DNA from: JAGQOZ01 sp041399205
Lineage (GTDB): Bacteria > Planctomycetota > Planctomycetia > Pirellulales > Pirellulaceae
Assembly: GCA_041399205.1 (NCBI GenBank)
Contig: JAWKTK010000003.1
Coordinates: 248,001 to 312,000 of the forward strand
DNA: 64,000 nucleotides
Direction: 5' to 3'
The translations under genes and the position numbers were made by a program. Shown here piece after piece: positions 28,939-37,950 of this stretch. The notes under the pieces were generated by a model. It searched no databases, had not been told where the DNA came from, and saw only the letters and a program-made list of their open reading frames with translations. How positions within the stretch are numbered: position 1 is the stretch's first letter; every line of letters starts with the position of its first letter.

Positions 28939-29304
28939 CTATCCCTGCTTGCGTTTGGCTTTCGGTTTTGACGTGGCTTTCCCGCCGGCCTCGGCTTCGT
29001 CGCGGATTCGAAGCAGTGTGTTGGCCCAGAAGGCTTCATACTTACCGATCCAGCGTTCGATGACGTCACGGAGTGGAGCGGCATTGAGCGAGTTGATTCG
29101 CACGCGTCCCTCGCTGCGTGTTTTCACCAGCTTCGCGGATCGCAAGACGTCCAGATGTTTCATCACGCCGAATCGCGATAAGTCCGGAAACTGATCGACG
29201 ATCTCTGTTGTCTGCTTCGGGCCACCACGCAGCAGGTCCAGAATCGCGCGGCGCGTTGGATCAGCAAGTGCTTTCCAGATGTCATCGGAATCTAGTTTGC
29301 TCAT
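28939..29304 (-). CDS. ArsR-family HTH regulator of an SRPBCC partner
   Basis: 121 residues from the ATG at 29304 (MSKLDSDDIWKALADPTRRA), the typical start of ArsR proteins paired with SRPBCC (AHSA1-type) genes; the longer frame to 29592 runs inside the neighbour. Winged helix at about 8-85 (ILDLLRGGPKQTTEIV, FGVMKHLDVLRSAKLV). No metal-binding cysteines, so it probably does not sense metals. The C-terminal tail is Lys/Arg-rich and may aid DNA binding. The start overlaps the stop of the SRPBCC gene by four bases, so the two are translationally coupled. Confidence 0.88.
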   Translation of the reverse strand: MSKLDSDDIWKALADPTRRAILDLLRGGPKQTTEIVDQFPDLSRFGVMKHLDVLRSAKLVKTRSEGRVRINSLNAAPLRDVIERWIGKYEAFWANTLLRIRDEAEAGGKATSKPKAKRKQG

Positions 29305-29801
29305 GACGACCGTTCCGCCAACCTTTTGGTTTGCTCCAATAAGTACCGCCAACCAGGAACGACTCTCTGGCGATGTTCGTCGTCGACCGGACCGATGACC
29401 TGGTGTCGCAGGTACAGTTCGACTCCGCCGGCTACTTGCGTCAAACGGAATTGCATGTGTCCGGCAACCGCGTATGACATGAACATCGGACCGTGCAGCT
29501 CCATTAACGTGGGCGGCTTGATCACCTGCACCAACGCCCATAGATGACCCTGGCCGGGACCGAGATCGCGAAACCATCGGCCGCCGGGCCATTGTTCCAA
29601 TACCATCGGCATGGGCCGATTGTCCGGCGTCGAATTCTCGTCCGTCAAACGCCGGACTAACGCGTTGTAGGCATCGCCGATGGCAGAATTGATTTCGATG
29701 CTCTGTTCAAGATCGAGTGACAATTGCGAACTGGACAAGGGACGGCCTCCGAATGGTTCAAGGTCTGAGATGATCGACTTGACAGCCAAGCTGTCTCTCA
29801 A
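29301..29801 (-). CDS. SRPBCC-domain protein
   Basis: 166 residues. A START/Bet v1-like SRPBCC fold is suggested by the opening SLDLEQSIEINSAIGDAYNA, the strand pattern WPGGRWFRDLGPGQGHLWA, and the C-terminal helix GWRYLLEQTKRLAE. The family binds hydrophobic ligands in a deep cavity; the ligand here is unknown. First gene of a two-gene operon with the ArsR-type regulator. It is divergent from the DinB gene 66 bp away. The first 28 residues are less conserved; a later start is possible. Confidence 0.78.
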   Translation of the reverse strand: MRDSLAVKSIISDLEPFGGRPLSSSQLSLDLEQSIEINSAIGDAYNALVRRLTDENSTPDNRPMPMVLEQWPGGRWFRDLGPGQGHLWALVQVIKPPTLMELHGPMFMSYAVAGHMQFRLTQVAGGVELYLRHQVIGPVDDEHRQRVVPGWRYLLEQTKRLAERSS

Positions 29802-29867
29802 TATGTTACCAAAGAGTCACGTAACGTCAAGCGTGTTCGTTCACCAACTCTTCCGGAGAATTTCGAG

Positions 29868-30362
29868 ATGAAAGCGACAGAATTCGTAAAACTTGCGATG
29901 GAAAATGGGCAGCAATATGTCATGGAGTTGATCACTGACATGAAGGATGCGCCGCTGACACCACCGACCAGTAACGGCGGAAATCACCCGTTGTGGGTTC
30001 TAGGGCATTTGATTTCTGGAGAAAGCCAGTTGTTTGACGTCTTCATCTGCGGCAGGGAGAATCGTTTTCCAGAACTCACCGAATCATTCGGTATGAAGTC
30101 AGAACCCGTGGCGGACGCCAGTGAATATCCGTCAATGGACGAACTGATGCAAAAATTCCACACCATTCGCGCAGCATCGATCGCGCACCTGGAAACGCTC
30201 AGTGATGACGATCTGGATGCACCAAGTCACGCTCCTGCGGAACTTGCTGGTTTCGGGACGGTGGGATTGTGCTACGCAGCCCTGGCCCTTCATCTGATGT
30301 TCCACGGCGGACAGGTTGCCGATGCCCGACGCGCTGCGGGTCGACCGGTGTTGATGGCGTGA
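29868..30362 (+). CDS. DinB-family protein
   Basis: 164 residues forming the DinB/YfiT four-helix-bundle fold. Likely metal ligands are the His in NHPLWVLGHL (about residue 40-47) and in LALHLMFHGGQVADARR (about 145-150), the usual positions for the three-His site. Members of this family act as metal-dependent thiol transferases or hydrolases; the specific substrate is unknown. TTCCGGAGAATTTCGAG upstream gives a ribosome binding site. It belongs to the cluster of small stress-type genes from 28.4 to 32 kb. Confidence 0.85.
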   Translation: MKATEFVKLAMENGQQYVMELITDMKDAPLTPPTSNGGNHPLWVLGHLISGESQLFDVFICGRENRFPELTESFGMKSEPVADASEYPSMDELMQKFHTIRAASIAHLETLSDDDLDAPSHAPAELAGFGTVGLCYAALALHLMFHGGQVADARRAAGRPVLMA

Positions 30363-30478
30363 ACGGGAGAATCACTGATGACAGCCAGGACAAAAGCGGT
30401 CGCCGAGCGACGCGAAGTTCACTTATTCAATTTGCGACATTGCGAACTGCACATGAGCTTTTTCCGGGAGACAGTTTG

Positions 30479-30907
30479 ATGGAGAATCGCATTGCTCCAA
30501 AGAAAGTCCTGCTTGGCACTTTCGGCTATTTACTGGTGACATTCCCGCTCGCCTATATTTGGCACTTGGTCGTCTTTGAACACACCTACTCGGAACTCGG
30601 CTATTTCTCGCGCGAGGAACCGATTATTGCGTTTGGTTTTGGCGCGATTCTGCTGCAGGGAATTCTGCTATCCGTGATTTATCCGTTTCTTTGTCGAGGA
30701 CTGACCATCGTGCGCGGAGCATTGACATTCGCTTTCGTGATGGGCGGATATCACTGGACAGCTCATGTACTGGCCGAAGCCGCCAAGCACCTGATCGCGC
30801 CCTTGCCGACATGGTTTGCATTGGAGTCGGTTTACTTGCTGATTCAGTTCCTGCTCGGCGGATTTCTGTTGGCAGTGATTTACCGCGGCGGCGGTCAGCA
30901 GAACTAG
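30479..30907 (+). CDS. Small four-TM membrane protein
   Basis: 142 residues from the ATG at 30479, with GGGAG about ten bases upstream. Four hydrophobic segments are visible near residues 9-30, 48-70, 78-98 and 116-136. It resembles small DUF1761-like or DUF2177-like integral membrane proteins, but I cannot place it firmly. No catalytic motif is seen; a His-Trp pair sits near the third segment (GGYHWTAH). It lies between the DinB gene and the DUF2461 gene on the same strand with short gaps, so co-transcription is likely. Confidence 0.6.
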   Translation: MENRIAPKKVLLGTFGYLLVTFPLAYIWHLVVFEHTYSELGYFSREEPIIAFGFGAILLQGILLSVIYPFLCRGLTIVRGALTFAFVMGGYHWTAHVLAEAAKHLIAPLPTWFALESVYLLIQFLLGGFLLAVIYRGGGQQN

Positions 30908-30927
30908 GTTCCGCAGGAGAGTGGCAA

Positions 30928-31610
30928 ATGAATCGGAAGAATTCGTTCTCGTGCTTTCCGAACGGTACGCTTCAATTCTTGAGCAATCTGCGAGAGAACA
31001 ACAAGAAGGAATGGTTTGAAGCGCATCGGGCCGAATACGAAGAATTCTATGTCACCCCGGCCAAAGCGTTCGTCGTTGCCGTTGGGAATATCCTCGCGCG
31101 AGTTGCACCGGAGATCGTAGCCGATCCGCGAATCAACGGTTCCATCTTTCGTATCAACAAGGATGTACGTTTCAGTGCAGATAAACGTCCCTATAAGGAT
31201 CATTTGGACTTCGCATTCTGGGAAGGTGAAAAGAAAGCGAGCTCGTCCTCGCTGTTTTTCGAGTGAGTCCCGACGGCGTCTCTATCGGCGCCGGTGCTCA
31301 TTCGTGTCCGCAATTTGTGAAGTCATTCCGACCGGCACTGCAGGACGAAACCGCAGGAAAGTCGCTCGCCGCCGTGGCAAGGAAGCTTCGCAAGGCTGGC
31401 TATGAAGTGCATGGAAAACACTACAAGCGTTATCCTCATGGAGCATCCGCAAAAAGCCCCGACTCCGAGTTCCTGTTGCATAACGCACTGTATGTTGTCC
31501 ACGAAGTTGTACCGGACGTTGCGTGCGATCCCGGCTTGATCGACCTTTGTGCGAAGCACTGGAAGGCAGCATTGCCCTTGCATCGATGGCTGATTGAACA
31601 CGTTCGATAG
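30928..31610 (+). pseudogene. DUF2461 (TIGR02453) family gene, one frameshift
   Basis: Start at ATG 30928 with GGAG upstream. The first frame reads FLSNLRENNKKEWFEAHRAE and later GSIFRINKDVRFSADKRPYK, the hallmark text of DUF2461, and stops at 31266 after SSLFFE. The second frame continues at once with SPDGVSIGAGAHSCP and reaches 31610. Adding one C to the TTTTTC run near 31259 would give LFFRVSPDGV and fuse the two into about 227 residues. So it is either a recent one-base deletion or a homopolymer sequencing error. The function of the family is unknown. Confidence 0.8.
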
Positions 31611-31622
31611 CTCGAGAATTTT

Positions 31623-31958
31623 ATGACCGACGAAGACGAAGCACTTGTGGCGCGAATCCGGCCCTTCATGAAACGCCGCAAGGGATATTCAGAGCAAACG
31701 ATGTTCGGTGGCCTGTGTTTCATGATCAACGGCAATATGTGCGTCGGTCCGTGGAAAGGATCGTTGGTCGTGCGACTCGCCAAAGAAGATCACGAACAGA
31801 CACAGTCCGAATCGCATGCCAGGCCCATGGACATCACGGGAAAAGTCATGCGAGGCTGGGCGATAATCGAACCGGCAGGAATTGTTTCTGACGACGATCT
31901 GAAATCATGGATCGATCGCGCTGTGACATTTGTTCGTTCGCTGCCCGCCAGATCGTGA
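31623..31958 (+). CDS. TfoX N-terminal-domain protein
   Basis: 111 residues, the single-domain TfoX_N type: MKRRKGYSEQTMFGGLCFMI, then GNMCVGPWKGSLVVRL and a C-terminal helix DDDLKSWIDRAVTFV. The full-length relatives regulate competence; stand-alone TfoX_N proteins are common beside DinB and SRPBCC genes and have no settled role. It follows the DUF2461 gene by 12 bases, so the two are probably co-transcribed. Confidence 0.85.
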   Translation: MTDEDEALVARIRPFMKRRKGYSEQTMFGGLCFMINGNMCVGPWKGSLVVRLAKEDHEQTQSESHARPMDITGKVMRGWAIIEPAGIVSDDDLKSWIDRAVTFVRSLPARS

Positions 31959-32385
31959 TTCCGCTAACCAAATGTACTCGCCCAATTTCGTTGGACGTAA
32001 ACCACCGACGGAGATTCTGAGTCCCGGACGCATGGCCCCTGTGTCGGAATGGAACTGCCGAGAATTCATAAGCCACAACATCTTTGCGTGGATGCTCTTC
32101 AGTAGCATCGCGTTCTATGACTCCAAGGCGAATTCAAATCTCGTCGCCAACTTTGTTGTGTCCACTGTGACAAGCACCGTGGAATTCTTGTCCTCTCAAA
32201 CGAGCCTCAAAAGAAAATCGTTCGTCTTGAGAGGACAATCCGCAAGCGGTTGGCGAAATGGATCCGTCGTGGCGGCCGCGACGATATGCCATTGGGTATG
32301 AAATGGGAATCGGCATTGCCGAGTCTAATGTCGTTGGATTCGAAGCAACGCAAACGCCAGGCTGATAAGCTACGACATGCTGAAG
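31959..32385. other. Intergenic region with long hairpin
   Basis: 427 bp without a recognisable gene. A perfect 12-bp inverted repeat TTGTCCTCTCAA / TTGAGAGGACAA lies at 32188-32199 and 32227-32238 with a 27-base loop; it could be a terminator-like structure or a relic of a mobile element. Nothing else is recognisable. Confidence 0.4.
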
Positions 32386-33366
32386 CTACAGCACGCCGTC
32401 CAAAGCGTTGTCGTCTTTGACGGTCGACACCGGAACTTCCGGACGCACGTGCAAGATCATGGGACGATGGTCAGAAAACCGAGTCCATTCCTGGTGGCAT
32501 TCGGTGATGGCTAGGCGGTTGTTGTGCCAAGCGTGATCAATTTGCAGCACGGGGAACGGCATTGGCCACGTGGGCGCGTAGCCTTGGCCGGACGTTTCAA
32601 AGGCGTTGCGAAAACGTCGTTCAAAGTGGTGAAAATGCACGGAATCTCGCGGCGTGTTGAAGTCGCCCACAATCAGCATCGGATCGTCTTGCCAACACGT
32701 CAGTTCATCCACAATCGATTCGAATAAGGCGTCTCGGTTAATGGACGTGTTTGAATCAACATCCACTAACACCAATTGGACAGGACCGGTGTTGGTATCC
32801 AGACGAATTCGTTTGTACTTGCCGGTTCGCAAATCACAGTAGCCCAACTGGCCAATGGGAATCTTGCTCAGCAGCAACAACTGACCATCCATGTCAGTGG
32901 CCTGATACTGAGGAAACGCGGCTTGCCAATCGTCCAAGTCTTCTTTCGACATGCCTGCTTCACACACGGCAATGACATCGGGCCGCTGTTTTTGGAGTTC
33001 CCAAAAAACTCCGTGCCACCCAAAGGCACCTCGAGCTGTATTCCAGTAAACTACTTTCAGCCCGTCATGCGGTTGCGAAAAGGGAGTTGTCATCTGATAG
33101 CTGGAGCCAATCCACAAAATGAACGAGCAAGCCATCGCAAAGTAAGAAAGACCAGCTGCGATCCGTTTGCCTCGGACGCTCCACCCAAACGCTGCAATGA
33201 TGGTTCCGCCAAAAATCAAAGAAGGCGGAGTGGCATAGAACAGGATGGCGTACTCAGGACGCGTGTCCCGGATGGTCAACCGAATGACCCACGCCGCTAG
33301 CACTCCTAGCGTTGCCAGCCACACTACCGTTCGTCCCGTGATGCGAACCATCCAAGTGCCTATCAT
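32386..33366 (-). CDS. Endonuclease/exonuclease/phosphatase-fold membrane protein
   Basis: 326 residues. Three N-terminal hydrophobic segments (about 12-28, 42-60, 70-88) are followed by an EEP domain (about 100-315) with VVYWNTARGA, DVIAVCEAG, the metal-site text VGDFNTPRDS, and the C-terminal FSDHRPMIL with the catalytic His. Membrane-anchored EEP proteins of this type resemble the YafD/SMPD-like group; the substrate (nucleic acid, phospholipid or phosphoester) cannot be told. The catalytic domain probably faces the periplasm. No operon partner: the neighbour is a divergent mutarotase. Confidence 0.85.
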   Translation of the reverse strand: MIGTWMVRITGRTVVWLATLGVLAAWVIRLTIRDTRPEYAILFYATPPSLIFGGTIIAAFGWSVRGKRIAAGLSYFAMACSFILWIGSSYQMTTPFSQPHDGLKVVYWNTARGAFGWHGVFWELQKQRPDVIAVCEAGMSKEDLDDWQAAFPQYQATDMDGQLLLLSKIPIGQLGYCDLRTGKYKRIRLDTNTGPVQLVLVDVDSNTSINRDALFESIVDELTCWQDDPMLIVGDFNTPRDSVHFHHFERRFRNAFETSGQGYAPTWPMPFPVLQIDHAWHNNRLAITECHQEWTRFSDHRPMILHVRPEVPVSTVKDDNALDGVL

Positions 33367-33711
33367 ACGAATCTGTTCTCAGTTGTTTCCAATCGAAGTA
33401 TCGACTCGTTATGGGTTAAAATGTCACTTTCGTTGGACTCGCCGCGAAGTTGCTTGGATTCGCGCCACCAGAAAGACAACGGGAACTACGTGAATCTAGC
33501 GGACGTGGTTCGCTGAATAGCGCATCCGAAAAATGGTTCGACAAACCATAGCTTTTGAATTGAACCCAGGCCAAAATAAGGGGGAATTCTCGAGGCCTCG
33601 CTGGATGGAATGCACCGTGCGATTGACTCAATGGGCACAATCGTTATCTTGCGTCCTCGCCAAAAGCAAATCGAAAGCGTTCGAAACGAAATTGAAGAAT
33701 AGGAGCAAAAC
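33367..33711. other. Intergenic region
   Basis: 345 bp between divergent genes, presumably holding both promoters. No RNA gene, repeat or operator is recognisable. Confidence 0.3.
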
Positions 33712-34158
33712 ATGCTGAAGCACCAGTTGATTCACCCCAAGATTAACGAAGTGATTGGTCGCGCGGGGCATCATGGCAAGATTCTGATTGCGGATGGAAA
33801 CTATCCGTGCAGCAGCACGTTGGGGCCGAATGCGGAATTGGTCAGCCTGAATCTGTCTCCGGGGTTGGTGACTTGCACACAAGTGCTGAAGGCATTGTTA
33901 ACGGCCATCCCCATTGAAGCGGCCAATACCATGATGTACGAAACCACCGGACCGTATGCCTTGGACGGAGATCCGCCGGTCTGGGCCGAATACCGCGACG
34001 CCTTTGCCGAGGCCCAGGTCGACGTAGAGCTGGAGCCAATCGAAAAATGGGCGTTCTACGATGCAGTGAACACTCGCGATCACGTGTTGACTATCCAGAC
34101 GGCCGATCAACAACGGTTTGCCAACTTGTTGCTGTCCATTGGTGTGCGTATGGATTGA
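33712..34158 (+). CDS. fucU: RbsD/FucU-family sugar mutarotase
   Basis: 148 residues, the family length. N-terminal LIHPKINEVIGRAGHHGKIL carries the conserved His and the AGHHGKIL segment; ADGNYPC and the later YDAVNTRDHVLTIQTAD match the active-site region of L-fucose mutarotase (FucU), closer to FucU than to RbsD. Known reaction: interconversion of the anomers of fucose (or ribose/other sugars). GGAGCAAAAC precedes the ATG. It stands alone, but an L-fucose-dehydrogenase-like SDR at 50.4 kb fits a fucose pathway. Confidence 0.85.
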   Translation: MLKHQLIHPKINEVIGRAGHHGKILIADGNYPCSSTLGPNAELVSLNLSPGLVTCTQVLKALLTAIPIEAANTMMYETTGPYALDGDPPVWAEYRDAFAEAQVDVELEPIEKWAFYDAVNTRDHVLTIQTADQQRFANLLLSIGVRMD

Positions 34159-34797
34159 TCACCGTTGGATGACTCGGTGCGGCGTTGCACAATTCGGGGA
34201 ACGCACTAGGGCAGCCCGACATAGCGAGATTCCAGGCAAGATCGAAACTTGCCGGCTTGACGCCACGTGGTTTCCCTAGCGTTTGACTTGTCATCGATTC
34301 TCGACGTTCGCTCGATCCACCAACCGTTTCACGACATCGGTTGCAAACGTTGACCTCGGCGAATCCAACGTTGACATCTCGAAAACGCCGACTCGCGCTG
34401 ACCGCAAACGATTCGCCAACATTCACTGTGCGACTCTGGGCGTTTCTGGTTCTTGTGATTGTCTCCCGAACGCCAAGCACCAATCACCCTTTTGGTACCG
34501 GGCGAGCGGGTGCCTTCAAGCTGTCAGGGATTCGAAATCTCGAAACCTTTCTGCCTTGTCGGGGTTAAGTTATCCGGATTGTCGCCCCTAGTATCCAGGT
34601 CGCTGGGCGATTTAGGCATAGTGCAAAGCGGCGTCCGCAAATAGTATGGATCGGTAAGCTTTAAAATTGTCGTTTTTGGGCCGCCCTGGCGTTAGAGAGC
34701 TAGAGCAAGGTAGACGGGTCGGTATGAACTTGGACGGCCGACCATTTGCAGTAAATATCTTGAAACGTTTATTCTCGTTGAAAACAAGAGATACTCG
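34159..34797. other. Intergenic region, 639 bp, no gene seen
   Basis: Long gap before the secretin-N-domain gene. Several short open frames occur on both strands, but none has a recognisable protein or a ribosome binding site. No tRNA-like or strongly palindromic structure was found by eye. Confidence 0.3.
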
Positions 34798-37725
34798 ATG
34801 CGTTTGATTCAGTTTCTGTTCATCTTTTCGGTTGTCATGACCGTGTCATTCGAAACGCAGGCGCAGGATCCGGCACCAGCGACTGAAATCGCCGACTCGC
34901 CGGTCGAATCCGAACCGACTGTAGAGTCAGGCGAAGCCGAATCGACTCGTCCATCGGAATTGCGGTTCAATTTCCGTTACGCGCCGTGACAAGGCGTCTT
35001 GGATTGGTTTGCTGAGCAAGCGGATCTTTCGCTGGTGATGGACGCTCCGCCACCCGGAACGTTTAACTACACCGATGGCAAACCGTATTCACCGTCGCAG
35101 GCCATTGATTTGATGAACAGCGTCTTGCTGACCAAGGGGTACACGCTGGTTCGCCGAGAAAAAATGTTGATTGTGGTCAACTTGCAAGATGAGATCCCGC
35201 CAGTGCTGGTGGAAACCGTGGCCTTGGATGAACTGAACGATCGAGGCGAATATGAACTGGTGCGTTGTATCTTCCGAGTTCGCAAGGTGGAACCCGGCGT
35301 CGCGGCCGAAGAGATTGGAAAGCTGATTGGTCCACAAGGTCGAGTGGAACTGTTGGCGACGGCCAAGCAGTTGATGATCACGGAAACGGCTGGTCGGTTG
35401 CGAACCATTCGCGACGTTTTGCAAGCGATGGAAAACCCCGATGGCGATAAGACCGAAATCACCGAATTGACGCTTTCTCACGTCAAAGCGGAAGACGCCA
35501 TGCCGGTAATTCGTCAAATGCTAGGCATGCCCGAAGGTCAAAACACCAACGAAGCGGGGACGATTCGGATGACGCCCACGGAACAGCGTATTCTGATTTC
35601 GGCTCCCGAAGAAGCCATTCAGCAAGTCAAAGATGTCATCAAGTTGGTGGATCTTGCCTCGCCCAACGGCAATGGCGGAATTGCGGAAGCCAGGCAACTG
35701 GAAATCTATCCCATCAAAGGTGCGGATTCCGAATTGGCGCTGCGAGTCATGTTGACGGTGTTGGCTGATTCGCAACCGCCGGCGGAACTGAGCACCGATC
35801 CGGAAACGGGCAAACTGATTGCCCTAGCCACGACCGCTCAGCACGCGACCATTCGCGCCACGTTGAGCCAAATGCAGCAAGCCAAACAGATTGAAGTCAT
35901 TCAGCTCAACACCGTGGATCCGCAAGTGGCCGTACTTTCCATCAATAAGATGCTTGGCGGTGGCGGTGAAGAACCGGACGAAAACGCGCCCATTGTGGAT
36001 GCTGATGTCACCACAGGAAATCTGATCATTCGCGGCACGTCCGAACAGATTGCGGACATTCGATCTTTACTGGAAAAGCTGGGCGAAACCGAAGACGGTA
36101 CTGGCTACAACTACGCATCGGGCACGAATAATGTCCGAGTCCTTTCATTAGGGCCGGACGCGGAAGCCTTGCTGAAACAGGCGCAATTGGTGTGGCCCTT
36201 GATGGGCAAGAATCGCATTCGTACCGTCACGCCGTCCAACGTCATGCGTTCTGCGTTTCCTAAGGTCATTGAGCGAGAACGAAACTTGGACGACGCAGCG
36301 CCGCTGGACGAATCCGACAAGCCAGAAGATGGTTCGAATTCGAACGAATTGCAGCCACAGCGTAATCCGCAGAATCCGCCCGTCAACGAAGAAGCTGGAC
36401 AGAGACAGATCCATGTCACTCGTTTGGCTCAAGTCACTCCGTCCGATATTCAAGCCGATACGGCCCAGCCGCTGCCCGATTCGACCGACGACCAAGATTT
36501 GGCCAGCGCCACGTTGCAACCAGGCGAAATCGAACAGCAAGAAGGCGCCGACATCATTATTTCTCATGGACCCAACGGCGTGGTCATTGCATCACGAGAC
36601 AGCAAGGCGTTAGACGCCTTCGAGGATTTGCTGAACCTGATTTCCGAAGGGAGCGACACCACCACGTCCACTCGGGAATTCACCATCTTCTACCTTACGC
36701 ACGCTACGCCGGAATACGCTGCGGATCTGTTGAATCAGTTGCTGGGCAATACGTCATCGGCGGACTCGGGCGGCGGTGGCGGAGACGGCGGGTTGTTGGG
36801 TGATATTGCGGGTGCTGCATTGGGTGATTCGGGCGGTGGATTGTTTGGTTCGCTCTTGGGTTTGGGCGGTGGCGAAAGTTCCGGCGGTTCGGGCTTTTCT
36901 ACTTCGGGCAACGTCAGCATTGTTCCAGATAGCCGTCTGAATTGTTTGTACGTACAAGCCAACTCGGAAGATTTGGACTTGGTGGACCAACTGCTAAAGT
37001 ATGTTGATCAAAGAAAGAGTCCGGTGGATGTCGAAACCTTTCCGGCGCCACGTCTGATTCCGGTTTACAACACCAACGCGCAGAACATTCAACAAGTCGT
37101 TCAACAGGTGTACGCAGAAAAGATGTCCGGCGGCGGTGGCGGCAACAACCAACCCTCTCCGCAAGAACTGATTCAGGCGTTGCGAGGTGGCGGACGAGGT
37201 GGTCGGGGCGGTGGTGGCGGCAATCAAGTTCAGCAAGAAGAGCAAAAGATTTCTATCAGCGTGGATACTCGCAGTAATTCGCTTGTCGTATCTGCGCCCG
37301 ATCAAATCTTCGAGGACATTCGGCGATTGGTGGAACAGCTCGATTCGAACGACAGCGGTTCGCTCGAAACCACTCGAATTGTCACGCTGAAGAAGGCGAA
37401 TCCCGAATTGGTTCGCCAGACATTGGCTGCCATGGTCGGTGCGGCATCGTCCACGACCAGTTCGCCCAGCGGTGCAGCTCCCGGCACTCCATCGGCAACG
37501 CCAACACCCCGCGCAACGCCGTCGCCGCGAGCGACCGGACCGACGCCAGGACAGCAACCTAGCCCAGCCGATTTCTTCCGCGCCATGCAGCAGCAGGGCG
37601 GTGGCGGTGGACGAGGTGGATTTGGTGGTGGTCGAGGCGGTGGAAATCAGGGTGGTGGCGGCCGAGGCGGATTCGGCGGTGGCGGGTTCGGTGGTGGTCG
37701 AGGTGGCGGCGGCCGAGGCAACTAA
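34798..37725 (+). CDS. Secretin-N-domain exported protein, interrupted by an in-frame TGA
   Basis: A signal peptide (MRLIQFLFIFSVVMTVSFETQAQ) starts at 34798 and reading proceeds to FNFRYAP, then TGA at 34987-34989, then in the same frame GVLDWFAEQADLSLVMDAPP. A Trp codon (TGG) is expected at that point (YAPW-GVLDWF). So one base change makes the stop; without it the protein has about 975 residues. After it come several Secretin_N-like repeats (AEEIGKLIGPQGRVELL, ADIRSLLEKLGE, VRQTLAAMVGA), as in GspD N-domains, separated by Gly-rich linkers. It ends in a Gly/Arg-rich tail rather than a secretin beta-barrel. Likely exported. Relatives in planctomycetes are long and abundant; their role is not established. 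Confidence 0.8.
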
Positions 37726-37927
37726 AGGCTTCGTCTGGGCTGTCAAAAAATCGGTGTTGCGGTGATTTGGGATGAGGCCGGAACTTCTGCGAGCCGGGAT
37801 CATTTTGCCCCAAATAGGCTTGCCCGCCCAGAGCGAAAGGTTGTCGCGAATTTGACTGGGCCGCCTGCCGGACGAGCCAACAGGGGACCCGTGGCTTTAA
37901 CGCGTCGGCTCGCTTTCACGTTAGTGC

Positions 37928-37950
37928 AATAGAGGACTGCGTCCTCTATT
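37928..37950 (-). terminator. Hairpin at the 3' end of the universal stress gene
   Basis: Perfect 10-bp-arm palindrome AATAGAGGAC-TGC-GTCCTCTATT overlapping the stop codon of the minus-strand universal stress protein. It may end that transcript; no long T-run follows on the minus strand. Confidence 0.45.

Noticed and set aside
34987..34989. Selenocysteine or an altered genetic code at the in-frame TGA
   Set aside because: The other genes use TGA as stop and Trp is coded by TGG throughout; a single nonsense change is simpler.
37200..37725. Minus-strand frame of 269 residues over the Gly-rich tail (36994-37803)
   Set aside because: It is the complement of GGN-rich codons, giving Thr/Ser/Ala-rich text without a domain.
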